Positions 1 to 7,100 of a DNA stretch of 12,883 nucleotides are shown here, in pieces; position 1 is the stretch's first letter; every line of letters starts with the position of its first letter. The DNA is from Rhodospirillales bacterium. GTDB taxonomy: Bacteria > Pseudomonadota > Alphaproteobacteria > Acetobacterales > Acetobacteraceae. The translations under genes were made by a program, and so were the position numbers. The stretch lies in assembly GCA_018971905.1 (NCBI GenBank), contig JAGWZS010000028.1, positions 1-12,883 on the forward strand, written 5' to 3'. The notes beneath the pieces are model-generated. The model did no database searches and was not told where the DNA came from. It saw only the letters and a list, made by a program, of their open reading frames with translations.

Positions 1-1224
1 GCCCAGCAACGCGCCGGTCTTGGCGTCGAATACGGTTTTCACCAGCCCTTCTGGTTCGCCCAGCGCAATGGCCTTGCCGTTGCCGATGAACGGGAACCGC
101 CCAACCTTCACCTCATGACCCAACTCCTTGGCCCTGGCTTCGGTTAGGCCCACGCTGGCCACTTGCGGGTGGGCATAGGTGCAGCCGGGTATATTGCCGG
201 TCTCGAACGGATGTGGCTTCAGCCCCGCGATGTTCTCGACGCACACCACCGCCTCATGGCTGGCCTTATGCGCCAGCCATGGCGGGCCGGCGAGGTCGCC
301 AATGGCATACACGCCGGGCTCGCCGGTCTGGCCAAAGCCATCCACCACCACATGGGTGCGGTCCACCTTCGCCTTGGTGTTCTCCAGCCCGATAGTCTCG
401 ACATTGCCGACAATGCCCACCGCCGAAATCACCTTCTCAACCTCGAAAACCTGGGCCTTGCCGCCGGCTTCCACGGTCACCTTCACGGCATTGGCACTCT
501 TCTCCGCTTTCTTCACCACGGCGGAGGTAAGAATTTTTATGCCCTGCTTCTCGAAGCTCTTGCGCGCCAGGGCAGAAATCTCGGCATCCTCAACCGGCAG
601 AATCCGGTCCAGCATCTCCACCACGGTTACGTCCACGCCCAGCGCGTTGTAGAAGCTGGCGAACTCGATGCCGATGGCGCCCGAGCCCATGATCAGCAGG
701 GATTTCGGCATCGCCTCCGGCACCATCGCCTCGAAATAGGACCAGATCTGCTTGCCATCCACTTCCAGGCCGGGAATCTGCCGTGGCCGCGCCCCGGTGG
801 CCAGAATGATATGCGGGGCTTCAAGCTGCGCCACCGGCTTGCCGTTCTGGCTGACCGAGAGATTGCCATTGCCCATCAGCTTGCCAAAGCCATCGTAAAC
901 GGTGACCTTGTTCTTCTTCATCAGATGACCAATGCCGCCTGAAAGCTGCTTGGAAACCGCGCGCGAGCGCGCCACAACCTTCGCCAGATCCACCTTCACG
1001 TCGCCAACCGAGATGCCGAAGGCATCGGCATGGTCGATCAGATGCTTCACCTCCGCCGAGCGCAGCAGCGCCTTGGTCGGGATGCAGCCCCAGTTGAGAC
1101 AGATGCCGCCCAGATGCTTGCCCTCAACCAGCGCCACTTTCAGTTTCAGCTGTGCGGCGCGAATGGCGGCGACATAGCCGCCCGGCCCGCCGCCCACCAC
1201 GATCACGTCGAATTTGTCAGCCAT
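1..1224 (-). CDS. lpdA: Dihydrolipoyl dehydrogenase (E3), 3' end cut by window edge
   Basis: FAD-dependent E3 of the pyruvate dehydrogenase complex. It reoxidises the dihydrolipoyl groups of the E2 (and probably the E1 beta) lipoyl domains and passes electrons to NAD+. 408 codons are visible, against a usual family length of about 465, so only the C-terminal dimerisation domain is missing at the left edge. Seen: the N-terminal FAD-binding loop GGGPGG (about residues 11-16), the redox disulfide CLNWGC with Cys42 and Cys47, a second dinucleotide loop GSGAIG near residues 180-186 (NAD site), and YAIGDLAG, the second FAD contact, near residue 315. The ATG at 1222-1224 has a GGAGG 6-8 nt upstream and follows the pdhC stop by 14 bp. 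It is the last visible gene of the pdh operon. Linkage to PDH rather than to 2-oxoglutarate dehydrogenase genes suggests a dedicated E3, although such proteins can serve both complexes. Confidence 0.97.
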   Translation of the reverse strand, partial: MADKFDVIVVGGGPGGYVAAIRAAQLKLKVALVEGKHLGGICLNWGCIPTKALLRSAEVKHLIDHADAFGISVGDVKVDLAKVVARSRAVSKQLSGGIGHLMKKNKVTVYDGFGKLMGNGNLSVSQNGKPVAQLEAPHIILATGARPRQIPGLEVDGKQIWSYFEAMVPEAMPKSLLIMGSGAIGIEFASFYNALGVDVTVVEMLDRILPVEDAEISALARKSFEKQGIKILTSAVVKKAEKSANAVKVTVEAGGKAQVFEVEKVISAVGIVGNVETIGLENTKAKVDRTHVVVDGFGQTGEPGVYAIGDLAGPPWLAHKASHEAVVCVENIAGLKPHPFETGNIPGCTYAHPQVASVGLTEARAKELGHEVKVGRFPFIGNGKAIALGEPEGLVKTVFDAKTGALLG

Positions 1225-1238
1225 TTCCAGCCTCCGTT

Positions 1239-2513
1239 CTAAAGCAGCAGGCCAAGCGGCTCTTCGAGCAGGCCCTTGACGGTTTGCACGAACTCCGCTG
1301 CACCCGCGCCATCCATCACCCGGTGGTCGGCGGTGATGGTGATGCTCATCATTGTGGCGATCTTGATCTCATCGCCCTTCACCACGGCCTGCCTGGTGCC
1401 GGCACCCACGGCCAGAATCGCCGCCTGCGGGGGGTTGATGATGGCGGTGAACTCAGCCGTGCCATACATGCCGAGGTTGGAGATGGAGAAAGTGCCGCCC
1501 TGGAATTCCTCCGGCTTCAGCTTGCCCGCCTTGGCCCGGCCCGCCAGGTCTTTCATGGCGTTGGAAATGGCAGCGAGGCCAAGCTTGTCGGCATTGCGGA
1601 TAATGGGTGTAATCAGCCCTTCCGGCAGCGAAACCGCGACCGAGATATCCACCTCGTGGTACTGAATGATCGCGTCCTCCGTCCAGGAGGCATTCACGTT
1701 CGGGTGGCGGCGTAGCGCGGTGGCGCAGGCCTTGATCACCAGGTCGTTCACCGAGAGCTTGTACGCCCCCGGCCCATCCTTGGGAGATTTGGCGTTCAGC
1801 TCGGCGCGCAGAGCCAGCAGCTTATCGATCTCCACATGGGCGGTGAGAAAGAAATGCGGCACCAGCTGCTGTTCGCCAAGCCGCCGGGAAATAACCTTGC
1901 GCATGTTGGTGTTCGGCACCTTGGTGTGCGGCACGGTAATGGCGGGTGCTGGGGCCGCCGCCTGCGGGGTGGCTGCGGGCGTTGGCGCTGCCTCGACCTT
2001 TGGCACGGGGGCGGTGGCAGGGGCAGGGGCGTGGGCGGGTTGGCCTTCCACATCCGCGCGCACAATCCGCCCGTTCGGGCCGGAACCCTTCACAGATGCC
2101 AGATTAATGCCGCTCTGCTTGGCAATGCGTTTTGCCAGAGGTGAGGCAAAGATGCGCTCGCCATGCTCAATCGGAGCGGCAGCAGGGGTAGGGGCTTTTG
2201 GTGCCTCCTGCGGTGCTTCCACCTTTGCGGCGGGCGCGGGCGCAGAGGCGGGGGCATCCACCGCCTCGCCTTTGGCGGCGGTAATCACGCCAATCACTTC
2301 ATTCACCGCCACGCCATCGGTGCCTTCCGGCACCAGAATTTTGGCAAGGAAGCCTTCATCCACGGCTTCCACTTCCATGGTCGCCTTGTCGGTCTCAATC
2401 TCGGCGATCACATCGCCGGATTTAATCTCATCGCCTTCCTTCTTCACCCATTTGGCAAGCTTGCCCTCGGTCATGGTCGGCGAGAGCGCGGGCATCAGGA
2501 TATTAATGGCCAT
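1239..2513 (-). CDS. pdhC: Pyruvate dehydrogenase E2, dihydrolipoyllysine acetyltransferase
   Basis: Core subunit of PDH. It carries the acetyl group on lipoate and transfers it to CoA. Length is 424 aa, normal for alphaproteobacterial E2 with a single lipoyl domain. Domain order: lipoyl domain at 1-80 with the DKATME motif and lipoyl Lys43; an Ala/Pro-rich flexible linker (about 83-115); the peripheral subunit-binding domain near 120-157 ([16 protein letters not shown]); a second Ala/Pro linker; and the catalytic domain from about 200 with DHRVMDG at 396-402 (catalytic His397, Asp401) and SNLGMYG near 345-351. The ATG at 2513 has GGGAGG about 9 nt upstream and lies 18 bp after pdhB. Its lipoyl domain is nearly identical to that of the upstream pdhB, also at DNA level. 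The single lipoyl domain and the immediate PDH E1 neighbours argue against 2-oxoglutarate or branched-chain E2. Confidence 0.97.
   Translation of the reverse strand: MAINILMPALSPTMTEGKLAKWVKKEGDEIKSGDVIAEIETDKATMEVEAVDEGFLAKILVPEGTDGVAVNEVIGVITAAKGEAVDAPASAPAPAAKVEAPQEAPKAPTPAAAPIEHGERIFASPLAKRIAKQSGINLASVKGSGPNGRIVRADVEGQPAHAPAPATAPVPKVEAAPTPAATPQAAAPAPAITVPHTKVPNTNMRKVISRRLGEQQLVPHFFLTAHVEIDKLLALRAELNAKSPKDGPGAYKLSVNDLVIKACATALRRHPNVNASWTEDAIIQYHEVDISVAVSLPEGLITPIIRNADKLGLAAISNAMKDLAGRAKAGKLKPEEFQGGTFSISNLGMYGTAEFTAIINPPQAAILAVGAGTRQAVVKGDEIKIATMMSITITADHRVMDGAGAAEFVQTVKGLLEEPLGLLL
2302..2420 (-). repeat. Direct repeat copy in the pdhC lipoyl-domain coding region
   Basis: This segment of the pdhC lipoyl domain has a close counterpart at 3655-3773 in pdhB, offset by 1353 bp (a multiple of three). 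By eye, 2302-2340 matches with 2 mismatches in 39, and 2359-2420 matches with 3 mismatches in 62; the 18 bp between them are diverged. The conserved blocks encode the turn around the lipoylated lysine and the segment after it. Most likely this is a domain duplication kept similar by function or by gene conversion. Confidence 0.85.
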
Positions 2514-2531
2514 GTTGGAACGCCTCCCGGA

Positions 2532-3863
2532 TCAGAACAGTTTCTTCACGGCATCCACCACCCAGCCGGGCTGGGGCAGCGCCAGTTTTTCGAGGTTGGC
2601 GGCGTAGGGCATGGGCACATCCACACCGGCCACGCGCACTGGCGGGGCATCCAGCCAGTCGAAGCAATGCTCCACCACGGTGGTGATGATCTCTGAGCCA
2701 ATCCCCGCGAACGGCCAGCCCTCCTCCAGGCTCACCACGCGGCTGGTTTTTTTCACCGAGGCCGCGATGGTCTCGATATCCAGCGGGCGGATGGTGCGCA
2801 GATTGATCACCTCGGCGGAGATGCCCTGCTCGGCCAGCGCCTCGGCGGCCTTCAGCGCTGTATCCACCATGATCGAGAAGGTGATGATGGTCACATCCGA
2901 GCCTGCGCGTTCCACCTTGGCCTTGCCCAGCGGCAGGATGAAATCCTCGTCTTCCGGCACCTCGAAGCTGTGGCCGTACAGGATCTCGTTTTCCAGGAAG
3001 ATCACCGGGTTCGGGTCGCGGATGGCGGCGCGCAGCAGGCCCTTGGCGTCGGCGGCGGACCACGGGGCCACCACTTTCAACCCCGGGCAATGCGCGTACC
3101 AGGAGGCGAAGCATTGCGAATGCTGGGCCGCGACGCGCGCGGCAGCACCATTGGGGCCGCGGAACACGATGGAAGCCCCCATCTGCCCGCCAGACATGTA
3201 CAGCGTCTTGGCGGCCGAGTTGATGATCTGGTCCATCGCCTGCATGGCGAAATTGAAAGTCATGAACTCCAGGATCGGCTTCAGCCCGTTCATCGCCGCA
3301 CCCACGGCCATGCCAGTGAAGCCATGCTCGGTGATCGGCGTGTCGATCACGCGGCGGGGGCCGAACTCGTCCAACATGCCCTGGCTGATTTTATAAGCGC
3401 CCTGATACTGCGCCACTTCCTCACCCATCAGGAACACGTCCTTATCGGCGCGCATCTCAACCACCATGGCCTCGCGCAGAGCCTCGCGCACGGTCATGGT
3501 TTTGGTTTTGCCCCAGTCTTTCTCCAGCAGCGCTGGTGCGGGGGCGTGGTGTTTTGGTGCCTCCGCCTTGGGTGCCGGCGCCTCGGCCTTGGGTGCTGGG
3601 GCCGGGGCAGGCTGTGCGGCCTCGGCGCCGCCATTCAGCTTGGCGATCACGGCGTTCACCGCCACGCCCTCGGTGCCTTCCGGCACCAGAATCGCGGTCA
3701 GGGTGCCCTCGTCCACGGCTTCCACTTCCATGGTTGCCTTGTCGGTCTCAATTTCGGCGATCACATCGCCCGATCTCACCTCATCGCCCACTTTTTTAAG
3801 CCATTTGGCGAGCGTGCCCTCGGTCATGGTGGGGGAGAGGGCGGGCATCAGAATATCGGTCAT
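2532..3863 (-). CDS. pdhB: Pyruvate dehydrogenase E1 component beta subunit with N-terminal lipoyl domain
   Basis: Beta half of the thiamine-diphosphate-dependent E1 that decarboxylates pyruvate and reductively acetylates lipoate. Length is 443 aa, longer than the roughly 330 aa of plain E1 beta, because residues 1-78 form a lipoyl domain (DKATME, lipoyl Lys42). An Ala/Pro/Lys linker with repeated PKAEAPA units (about 80-115) follows. The E1 beta domain starts around residue 118 ([10 protein letters not shown]) and contains [12 protein letters not shown], which holds the conserved Glu that activates the cofactor, then the DTPITE and FEFMTFNF-type core segments and the C-terminal transketolase-like domain. 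This lipoyl-E1 beta fusion is a known alphaproteobacterial arrangement. The ATG at 3863 is 5 nt after the pdhA stop, and the ribosome-binding sequence GGAGGG lies inside the last pdhA codons, so translation is probably coupled and gives equal amounts of the two E1 subunits. Confidence 0.97.
   Translation of the reverse strand: MTDILMPALSPTMTEGTLAKWLKKVGDEVRSGDVIAEIETDKATMEVEAVDEGTLTAILVPEGTEGVAVNAVIAKLNGGAEAAQPAPAPAPKAEAPAPKAEAPKHHAPAPALLEKDWGKTKTMTVREALREAMVVEMRADKDVFLMGEEVAQYQGAYKISQGMLDEFGPRRVIDTPITEHGFTGMAVGAAMNGLKPILEFMTFNFAMQAMDQIINSAAKTLYMSGGQMGASIVFRGPNGAAARVAAQHSQCFASWYAHCPGLKVVAPWSAADAKGLLRAAIRDPNPVIFLENEILYGHSFEVPEDEDFILPLGKAKVERAGSDVTIITFSIMVDTALKAAEALAEQGISAEVINLRTIRPLDIETIAASVKKTSRVVSLEEGWPFAGIGSEIITTVVEHCFDWLDAPPVRVAGVDVPMPYAANLEKLALPQPGWVVDAVKKLF
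3655..3773 (-). repeat. Direct repeat copy in the pdhB lipoyl-domain coding region
   Basis: Partner of the segment at 2302-2420 in pdhC. Both lie in the same codon frame and strand, 1353 bp apart. Recombination between them would keep the frame and produce a lipoyl domain fused to the rest of E2 while deleting the E1 beta catalytic domain, so the repeat is a potential point of instability or of gene conversion. Confidence 0.85.
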
Positions 3864-3868
3864 GGCGC

Positions 3869-4882
3869 TTAGCCCTCCACCAGCACGTCGGTATAAAGTT
3901 CGGCCGGGTCTGGCTCCGGCGAGGTCTGCGCGAAATCCGCCGCCTCCTGCACGCGCGCCTTAATGCCGTCGTCGAGTGTCTTCAGTTCCGTTTCGCTCAC
4001 GCCCAGCTCCTCCAGCCTCTTCCTGGCGCTGTCCAGGCAGTCATGCTCGGCGCGCATTTTCTGCACCTCCTCGCGGGTGCGGTATTTCGCGGGGTCAGAC
4101 ATCGAATGCCCGCGATAACGGTAGGTCTTCATCTCCAGCAGAAACGGCCCCTTGCCGGCGCGGCAATGCGCCACCGCCTGCTCGCCGGCCGCCTTCACGG
4201 CCAGCACGTCCATGCCATCCACCGCCAGGCTTGGCATACCCCATGGCGTTGCGTTGTGGGAAAGGTCGGTGGAGGCGGTGGCGCGCTCCACCGACGTACC
4301 CATGGCGTAGCGGTTGTTTTCGATAACGAACACCACCGGCAGCTTCATCAGCGCCGCCAGATTATAGCTCTCGTAAACCTGCCCCTGGTTGGAAGCGCCC
4401 TCGCCGAAATAGGTTAGGCTCACATTGTCGTTCTCACGGTACCAGTTGGAGAAGCCAAGGCCGGTGCCCAAAGACACCTGCGCCCCCACGATGCCATGCC
4501 CGCCGAAGAAGCCTTTCTCCTTGCTGAACATGTGCATTGAACCGCCCTTGCCCTTGGAATAGCCGCCGATGCGCCCGGTCAGTTCCGCCATCACACCTTT
4601 CGGGTCCATGCCGCAGGCCAGCATATGGCCATGGTCGCGGTAGGAGGTGATGACCTCGTCACCATCTTTCAGGCAATGCTGCATCCCCACAACAACGGCT
4701 TCCTGCCCGATATAGAGATGGCAGAACCCGGCGATGAGCCCCATGCCGTAAAGCTGCCCGGCCTTCTCCTCGAAGCGGCGAATCAGCAGCATCCGCTCAT
4801 AGGCGTTCAACAATTCTTCCATGCTCATCGCGTCAGCGGGTTTTTTTGTGGCTTTCCTGGCTTTGTCAGGGCTTGCGGCCAT
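3869..4882 (-). CDS. pdhA: Pyruvate dehydrogenase E1 component alpha subunit
   Basis: Thiamine-diphosphate-binding alpha half of the E1 heterotetramer; entry step of pyruvate oxidation to acetyl-CoA. Length is 337 aa, typical. Seen: [10 protein letters not shown] near 53-62, SYRDHGH near 80-86 (active-site His region), [10 protein letters not shown] near 111-120, and the ThDP/Mg motif beginning GEGASNQ at 160-166 and ending ENN at 188-190. The usual GDG is GEG here, a conservative change. YRGHSMSDP, equivalent to the mobile loop that is phosphorylated in mitochondrial enzymes, is near 258-266. The ATG at 4882 has GGGAG about 10 nt upstream. It is the first gene of pdhA-pdhB-pdhC-lpdA and is preceded by a 234-bp non-coding stretch with two inverted repeats that could control the operon. 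Confidence 0.97.
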   Translation of the reverse strand: MAASPDKARKATKKPADAMSMEELLNAYERMLLIRRFEEKAGQLYGMGLIAGFCHLYIGQEAVVVGMQHCLKDGDEVITSYRDHGHMLACGMDPKGVMAELTGRIGGYSKGKGGSMHMFSKEKGFFGGHGIVGAQVSLGTGLGFSNWYRENDNVSLTYFGEGASNQGQVYESYNLAALMKLPVVFVIENNRYAMGTSVERATASTDLSHNATPWGMPSLAVDGMDVLAVKAAGEQAVAHCRAGKGPFLLEMKTYRYRGHSMSDPAKYRTREEVQKMRAEHDCLDSARKRLEELGVSETELKTLDDGIKARVQEAADFAQTSPEPDPAELYTDVLVEG

Positions 4883-4989
4883 GTGTCTTGGCTCCCGGGT
4901 TTGTGCTTGCTCCGGTGGCAGCTAGGCTGAACTTGCCGCAACGCGCAAGAGAAGATTGGCAAACCTCTTTCTTGTAAGCGCAAAAAAGT

Positions 4990-5014
4990 AAATTAACCGA
5001 AAACTGGTTAATTT
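4990..5014. promoter_or_regulatory. Perfect AT-rich inverted repeat upstream of pdhA
   Basis: AAATTAACC (4990-4998) and GGTTAATTT (5006-5014) are perfect 9-bp arms around a 7-nt spacer, about 110 bp before the pdhA start. A dyad of this shape suits a dimeric regulator. On the minus strand it is followed by ACTTTTTT (4983-4990), so an AT-rich terminator for the upstream ftsB transcript is the alternative reading. No convincing -35/-10 pair could be placed around it. The bound protein is unknown. Confidence 0.45.
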
Positions 5015-5017
5015 GTT

Positions 5018-5042
5018 CTGGTTTCCGCTGATGTGAAACCAG
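5018..5042. repeat. Second inverted repeat (8-bp arms) between ftsB and pdhA
   Basis: CTGGTTTC (5018-5025) and GAAACCAG (5035-5042) form a perfect 8-bp stem around a 9-nt loop, only 3 bp from the neighbouring AAATTAACC dyad. Both dyads contain CTGGTT on the plus strand, spaced 14 bp apart (5004 and 5018). It has no directly adjacent T-run, so it is not a classic intrinsic terminator. It may be an mRNA structure downstream of ftsB or part of a compound operator. Confidence 0.4.
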
Positions 5043-5116
5043 TGCGCGAAATAAAATTTCAATCCTGCCGCGCTGAGGCTGCACCCATGCCGCGCCCGCC
5101 AGAAATAAGGAAACGA

Positions 5117-5440
5117 TCAGTCGGAGGTTTTTTGCTGTGGCAGATCAATAACCAGGTCGTTCGGGTTCGCCAGATTCAGCACTTCGCGTGCCTCTTCGTT
5201 CAGCATGTCCGGCTGGATGCTCTGCCCCGAAAGGGCCGCCACTTTCGTCTGCCACATCAGCAGGGTTTTGTGCACTGCGGCTTGCTGGCTCTGTGCGGCC
5301 TGTAATTGCTGCCGCTGCGCGGCCTGGGCTTCCAGCCCGCTTTCTCCATGCACGGCGTTCCAGCCGAAATAGTAGGTGAGCGCCAGAAACACAGATGGCG
5401 CGATCAACCCCCGCAGGCGATATTTCAGGGCACGAAGCAA
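5117..5440 (-). CDS. ftsB: Septum formation initiator, FtsB/DivIC family
   Basis: Small bitopic membrane protein of the FtsQLB divisome subcomplex, which links FtsZ-ring assembly to septal peptidoglycan synthesis. Length is 107 aa. Seen: a short basic cytoplasmic N-terminus, one membrane segment (about 12-30, rich in L/F/Y), a Gln/Ala/Leu-rich coiled coil (about 32-70), and the conserved tail with PDMLNEEAREVLNLANPNDLV (about 78-98), which is typical of alphaproteobacterial FtsB. The start is a TTG at 5438-5440: AAGGA sits 6 nt upstream and no in-frame ATG occurs until about residue 61, which would remove the membrane segment. ftsB next to pdhA on the same strand is a familiar alphaproteobacterial order. 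The 234-bp gap suggests pdh also has its own promoter. Confidence 0.9.
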   Translation of the reverse strand: MLRALKYRLRGLIAPSVFLALTYYFGWNAVHGESGLEAQAAQRQQLQAAQSQQAAVHKTLLMWQTKVAALSGQSIQPDMLNEEAREVLNLANPNDLVIDLPQQKTSD

Positions 5441-5648
5441 AACGGATCCTTGACAAAGCGACTAAAAATTACTGTTCCCCGAGTCTTGAGTCATTCTTCC
5501 TGGTTTCGCAAGAGATTTTTGCTTTATCTTCATGATTTTAATAAATTTGATGAATATAGGCGGGCGCCATGGTTCTGCCCTGCTTGCGGCATCGAATTGC
5601 CGCACGGCGCACCCCATATCTCATGGAAGCGGAAAAAGGGTGAAACCC
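5441..5648. promoter_or_regulatory. Divergent intergenic region, ftsB / exported protein
   Basis: 208 bp with clearly lower GC than the rest of the window, separating ftsB (minus) from the exported-protein gene (plus), so it should hold promoters for both. One weak plus-strand candidate is TTGCTT (5519-5524), a 17-bp spacer and TAAATT (5542-5547). This would leave a 5' leader of about 95 nt before the ATG at 5649. No convincing minus-strand promoter was found. An ATG at 5532 is in frame with the downstream gene but would add residues before the signal peptide, so it was not used. Confidence 0.3.
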
Positions 5649-6086
5649 ATGCGAGTAAGGCAATTGCTGTTAGGTTTCATGGTGGCGGCAGGTGTGGCGA
5701 CCGCGGGCGCCGTGCCGGCTCTGGCGGATTGGGACAACCACGGCCATGACGGTGGCGGCTGGGGCGGCGGAGATGGCGGCCGTTGGGGTGGCCAGCCCAA
5801 CGAACATTGGCAAGACCATGGCTGGTGGGATGATGGCCACCACTGGCATTGGTTTGCTGGCTGGGGCCCCGGCTATGGCTACATGGGCCCTGTGCCTGTA
5901 TGGGGGCCGCCCGCGCCGGTTTATGCTGCGCCGCCCCCAGCTTATTACGCGCCGCCGCCTCCGCCGCCGGTTTATTACGCACCACCCCCGCCGCCGGTTT
6001 ATTATGCGCCCCCGCCACCAACCTTTTACGTGGCGCCGCCACCTTCCATTGTCATCTCTCCGGGTGGAATCGGCATCGCGCCGTAG
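5649..6086 (+). CDS. Small exported His/Gly/Trp- and Pro/Tyr-rich protein, unknown function
   Basis: 145 aa, not recognised as a named family. Residues 1-26 form a clear Sec signal peptide (MRVRQLLL start, hydrophobic core, ALA|DW cleavage). The mature part has two low-complexity halves. Residues 27-70 are rich in Gly, His, Trp and Asp (NHGHDGGGWGG, HWQDHGWW, DDGHHWHWF). Residues 80-132 are Pro/Tyr repeats of the YYAPPPPPPV type, three to four copies, followed by a short tail. Such compositions occur in proteobacterial periplasmic or surface proteins annotated only as hypothetical. The His cluster could bind metal and the Pro/Tyr part could be an extended wall-spanning segment; both are inference. 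The start at 5649 was chosen over an in-frame ATG at 5532 because it puts the signal peptide at the N-terminus; AGGG lies about 10 nt upstream. Confidence 0.8.
   Translation: MRVRQLLLGFMVAAGVATAGAVPALADWDNHGHDGGGWGGGDGGRWGGQPNEHWQDHGWWDDGHHWHWFAGWGPGYGYMGPVPVWGPPAPVYAAPPPAYYAPPPPPPVYYAPPPPPVYYAPPPPTFYVAPPPSIVISPGGIGIAP
5911..6045 (+). repeat. Imperfect coding tandem repeats (about 27-30 bp), Pro/Tyr-rich
   Basis: Within the exported-protein gene, the unit CCGCCGCCGGTTTATTACGC at 5961-5980 recurs at 5988-6007 with one change (period 27 bp). Further diverged copies begin near 5916 and 5930 and continue to about 6045. Each unit encodes a P(4-6)VYYA block. Repeats like this are prone to copy-number change without breaking the reading frame. 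Confidence 0.8.
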
Positions 6087-6106
6087 AGCCGGATGACATC
6101 AGACCG

Positions 6107-6122
6107 GATCGCCTTGGCGATC
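6107..6122. terminator. Candidate bidirectional hairpin between convergent genes
   Basis: GATCGCC (6107-6113) and GGCGATC (6116-6122) are perfect 7-bp arms between the exported-protein gene and hemF, which converge. A second small stem, GGCCG/CGGCC (6136-6148), spans the hemF stop codon and on the plus strand is followed by ATTTT. Neither has a strong T-run, so termination is plausible only from their position. Confidence 0.3.
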
Positions 6123-6140
6123 TAACCTGGTGGTCGGCCG

Positions 6141-6995
6141 TCACGGCCATTTTACCTCAGGTGGCATAGACATCAGGATCGCTTCCGTATTGCCGCCGGT
6201 TTTCAGCCCGAACATTGTTCCCCGGTCGTAGAGCAAATTGAACTCCACATACCGCCCGCGGCGAATCAGCTGGGCCTCGCGCTCATCTGGTGTGAAGCCT
6301 TCATGCATCCGCCGGCGGACGATCTCTGGGTAGGCGGCCAGAAACGCTTCACCCACATCCCGCGTGAAGGCAAAATCCGCCTCCGCGCTGCCGCTGTCCA
6401 GATAATCATAGAAAATCCCGCCAGCGCCACGCGGCTCGCTCCGGTGCGGCAGGTAGAAATACTCATCGCACCATGCTTTGAATTTCGGGTAATAGGCGGG
6501 GTCGTGCCTGTCGCAGGCGGCCTTGTAGGCGGCATGAAAAAACGCGGCATCCTCCGCAGCCTGCGGCGTGCCGGGCTGCAGGGGGGTTAGGTCTCCGCCG
6601 CCGCCAAACCAGCCCTTGGCGGTTACGATCATGCGGGTATTCATGTGCACTGCCGGAATTTTTGGGCTGCGCGGATGGATGACAAGCGAGATCCCCGCCG
6701 CCCAAAATTTTGCTCCGGCTTCAGTACCCGGCATTCGCGCCGCGAAATCCGGCGTGAACTCCCCTTCCACCACCGAAATATTCACCCCGGCTTTCTCAAA
6801 CACCTGCCCGCGCAGCACGCTCATCTCGCCGCCGCCACCGCCGGGCCTGTCCCATGCGGTGCGGAGAAACCGGCCAGGGTTTGGCCCGGCATGTTGCTCC
6901 ACCCCTTCAAGTTCGGCGCAAATGCGCTCCCGCAGCGCCGCAAACCAGGCGGCGGCCTCGGGCTTTAATCTCTCATGCGGGGGTAAACTGTTCAT
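6141..6995 (-). CDS. hemF: Oxygen-dependent coproporphyrinogen III oxidase
   Basis: Catalyses the O2-dependent double oxidative decarboxylation of coproporphyrinogen III to protoporphyrinogen IX in heme synthesis; a soluble cytoplasmic homodimer. Length is 284 aa, near the usual 280-300. Diagnostic stretches: GGGGGEMSVLRG (about 52-63), FEKAGVN (66-72), HPRSPKIPAVHMNTR (107-121, with His107 and His117), KGWFGGGGDLTP (127-138), His154, YLPHRSEPRGAGGIFYD (181-197, His184), RGRYVEFNLLYDRGT (246-260) and LKTGGNTEAILMSMPP (264-279). The His pattern 107/117/154/184 corresponds to the conserved active-site histidines of the family. The ATG at 6995 is the first possible start because an in-frame stop lies four codons upstream. 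No clear Shine-Dalgarno precedes it, so translation may be weak or the message nearly leaderless. It is divergent from petABC, which would place heme supply and a cytochrome operon around one control region. Confidence 0.97.
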   Translation of the reverse strand: MNSLPPHERLKPEAAAWFAALRERICAELEGVEQHAGPNPGRFLRTAWDRPGGGGGEMSVLRGQVFEKAGVNISVVEGEFTPDFAARMPGTEAGAKFWAAGISLVIHPRSPKIPAVHMNTRMIVTAKGWFGGGGDLTPLQPGTPQAAEDAAFFHAAYKAACDRHDPAYYPKFKAWCDEYFYLPHRSEPRGAGGIFYDYLDSGSAEADFAFTRDVGEAFLAAYPEIVRRRMHEGFTPDEREAQLIRRGRYVEFNLLYDRGTMFGLKTGGNTEAILMSMPPEVKWP

Positions 6996-7100
6996 GCGGC
7001 CGGTTTAGGCCATGCGTCAGGGGCAATCCACTCTTGAAATTTTTCTGGACTGCCGCCACGCTGCGTTTCAGGGGAGAGAACATCTTCCAGGGAGCGAAAC
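6996..7100. promoter_or_regulatory. Shared hemF / petABC divergent control region
   Basis: 105 bp between two divergent genes, so both promoters must lie here or inside the neighbouring coding ends. On the plus strand a TTGAAA (7033-7038) could be a -35, but no good -10 follows at the expected distance. The petA ribosome site AGGGAG ends about 6 nt before its ATG. Nothing resembling a known operator (for example an FNR/FixK box) was found by eye. Confidence 0.35.

Noticed and set aside
163..942. Long open frame on the plus strand opposite lpdA
   Set aside because: It is antisense to a clear E3 gene, has a His/Arg/Leu-rich composition without any domain, and is explained by high GC at third codon positions.
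1666..2607. Long plus-strand open frame opposite pdhC
   Set aside because: Ala/Gly/Ser-rich antisense shadow of the E2 linkers, with no ribosome site and no recognisable domain.
4955..4983. TTGCGC with a 17-bp spacer and GCCAAT as a pdhA promoter on the minus strand
   Set aside because: The -10 matches the consensus poorly; spacing alone is not enough evidence.
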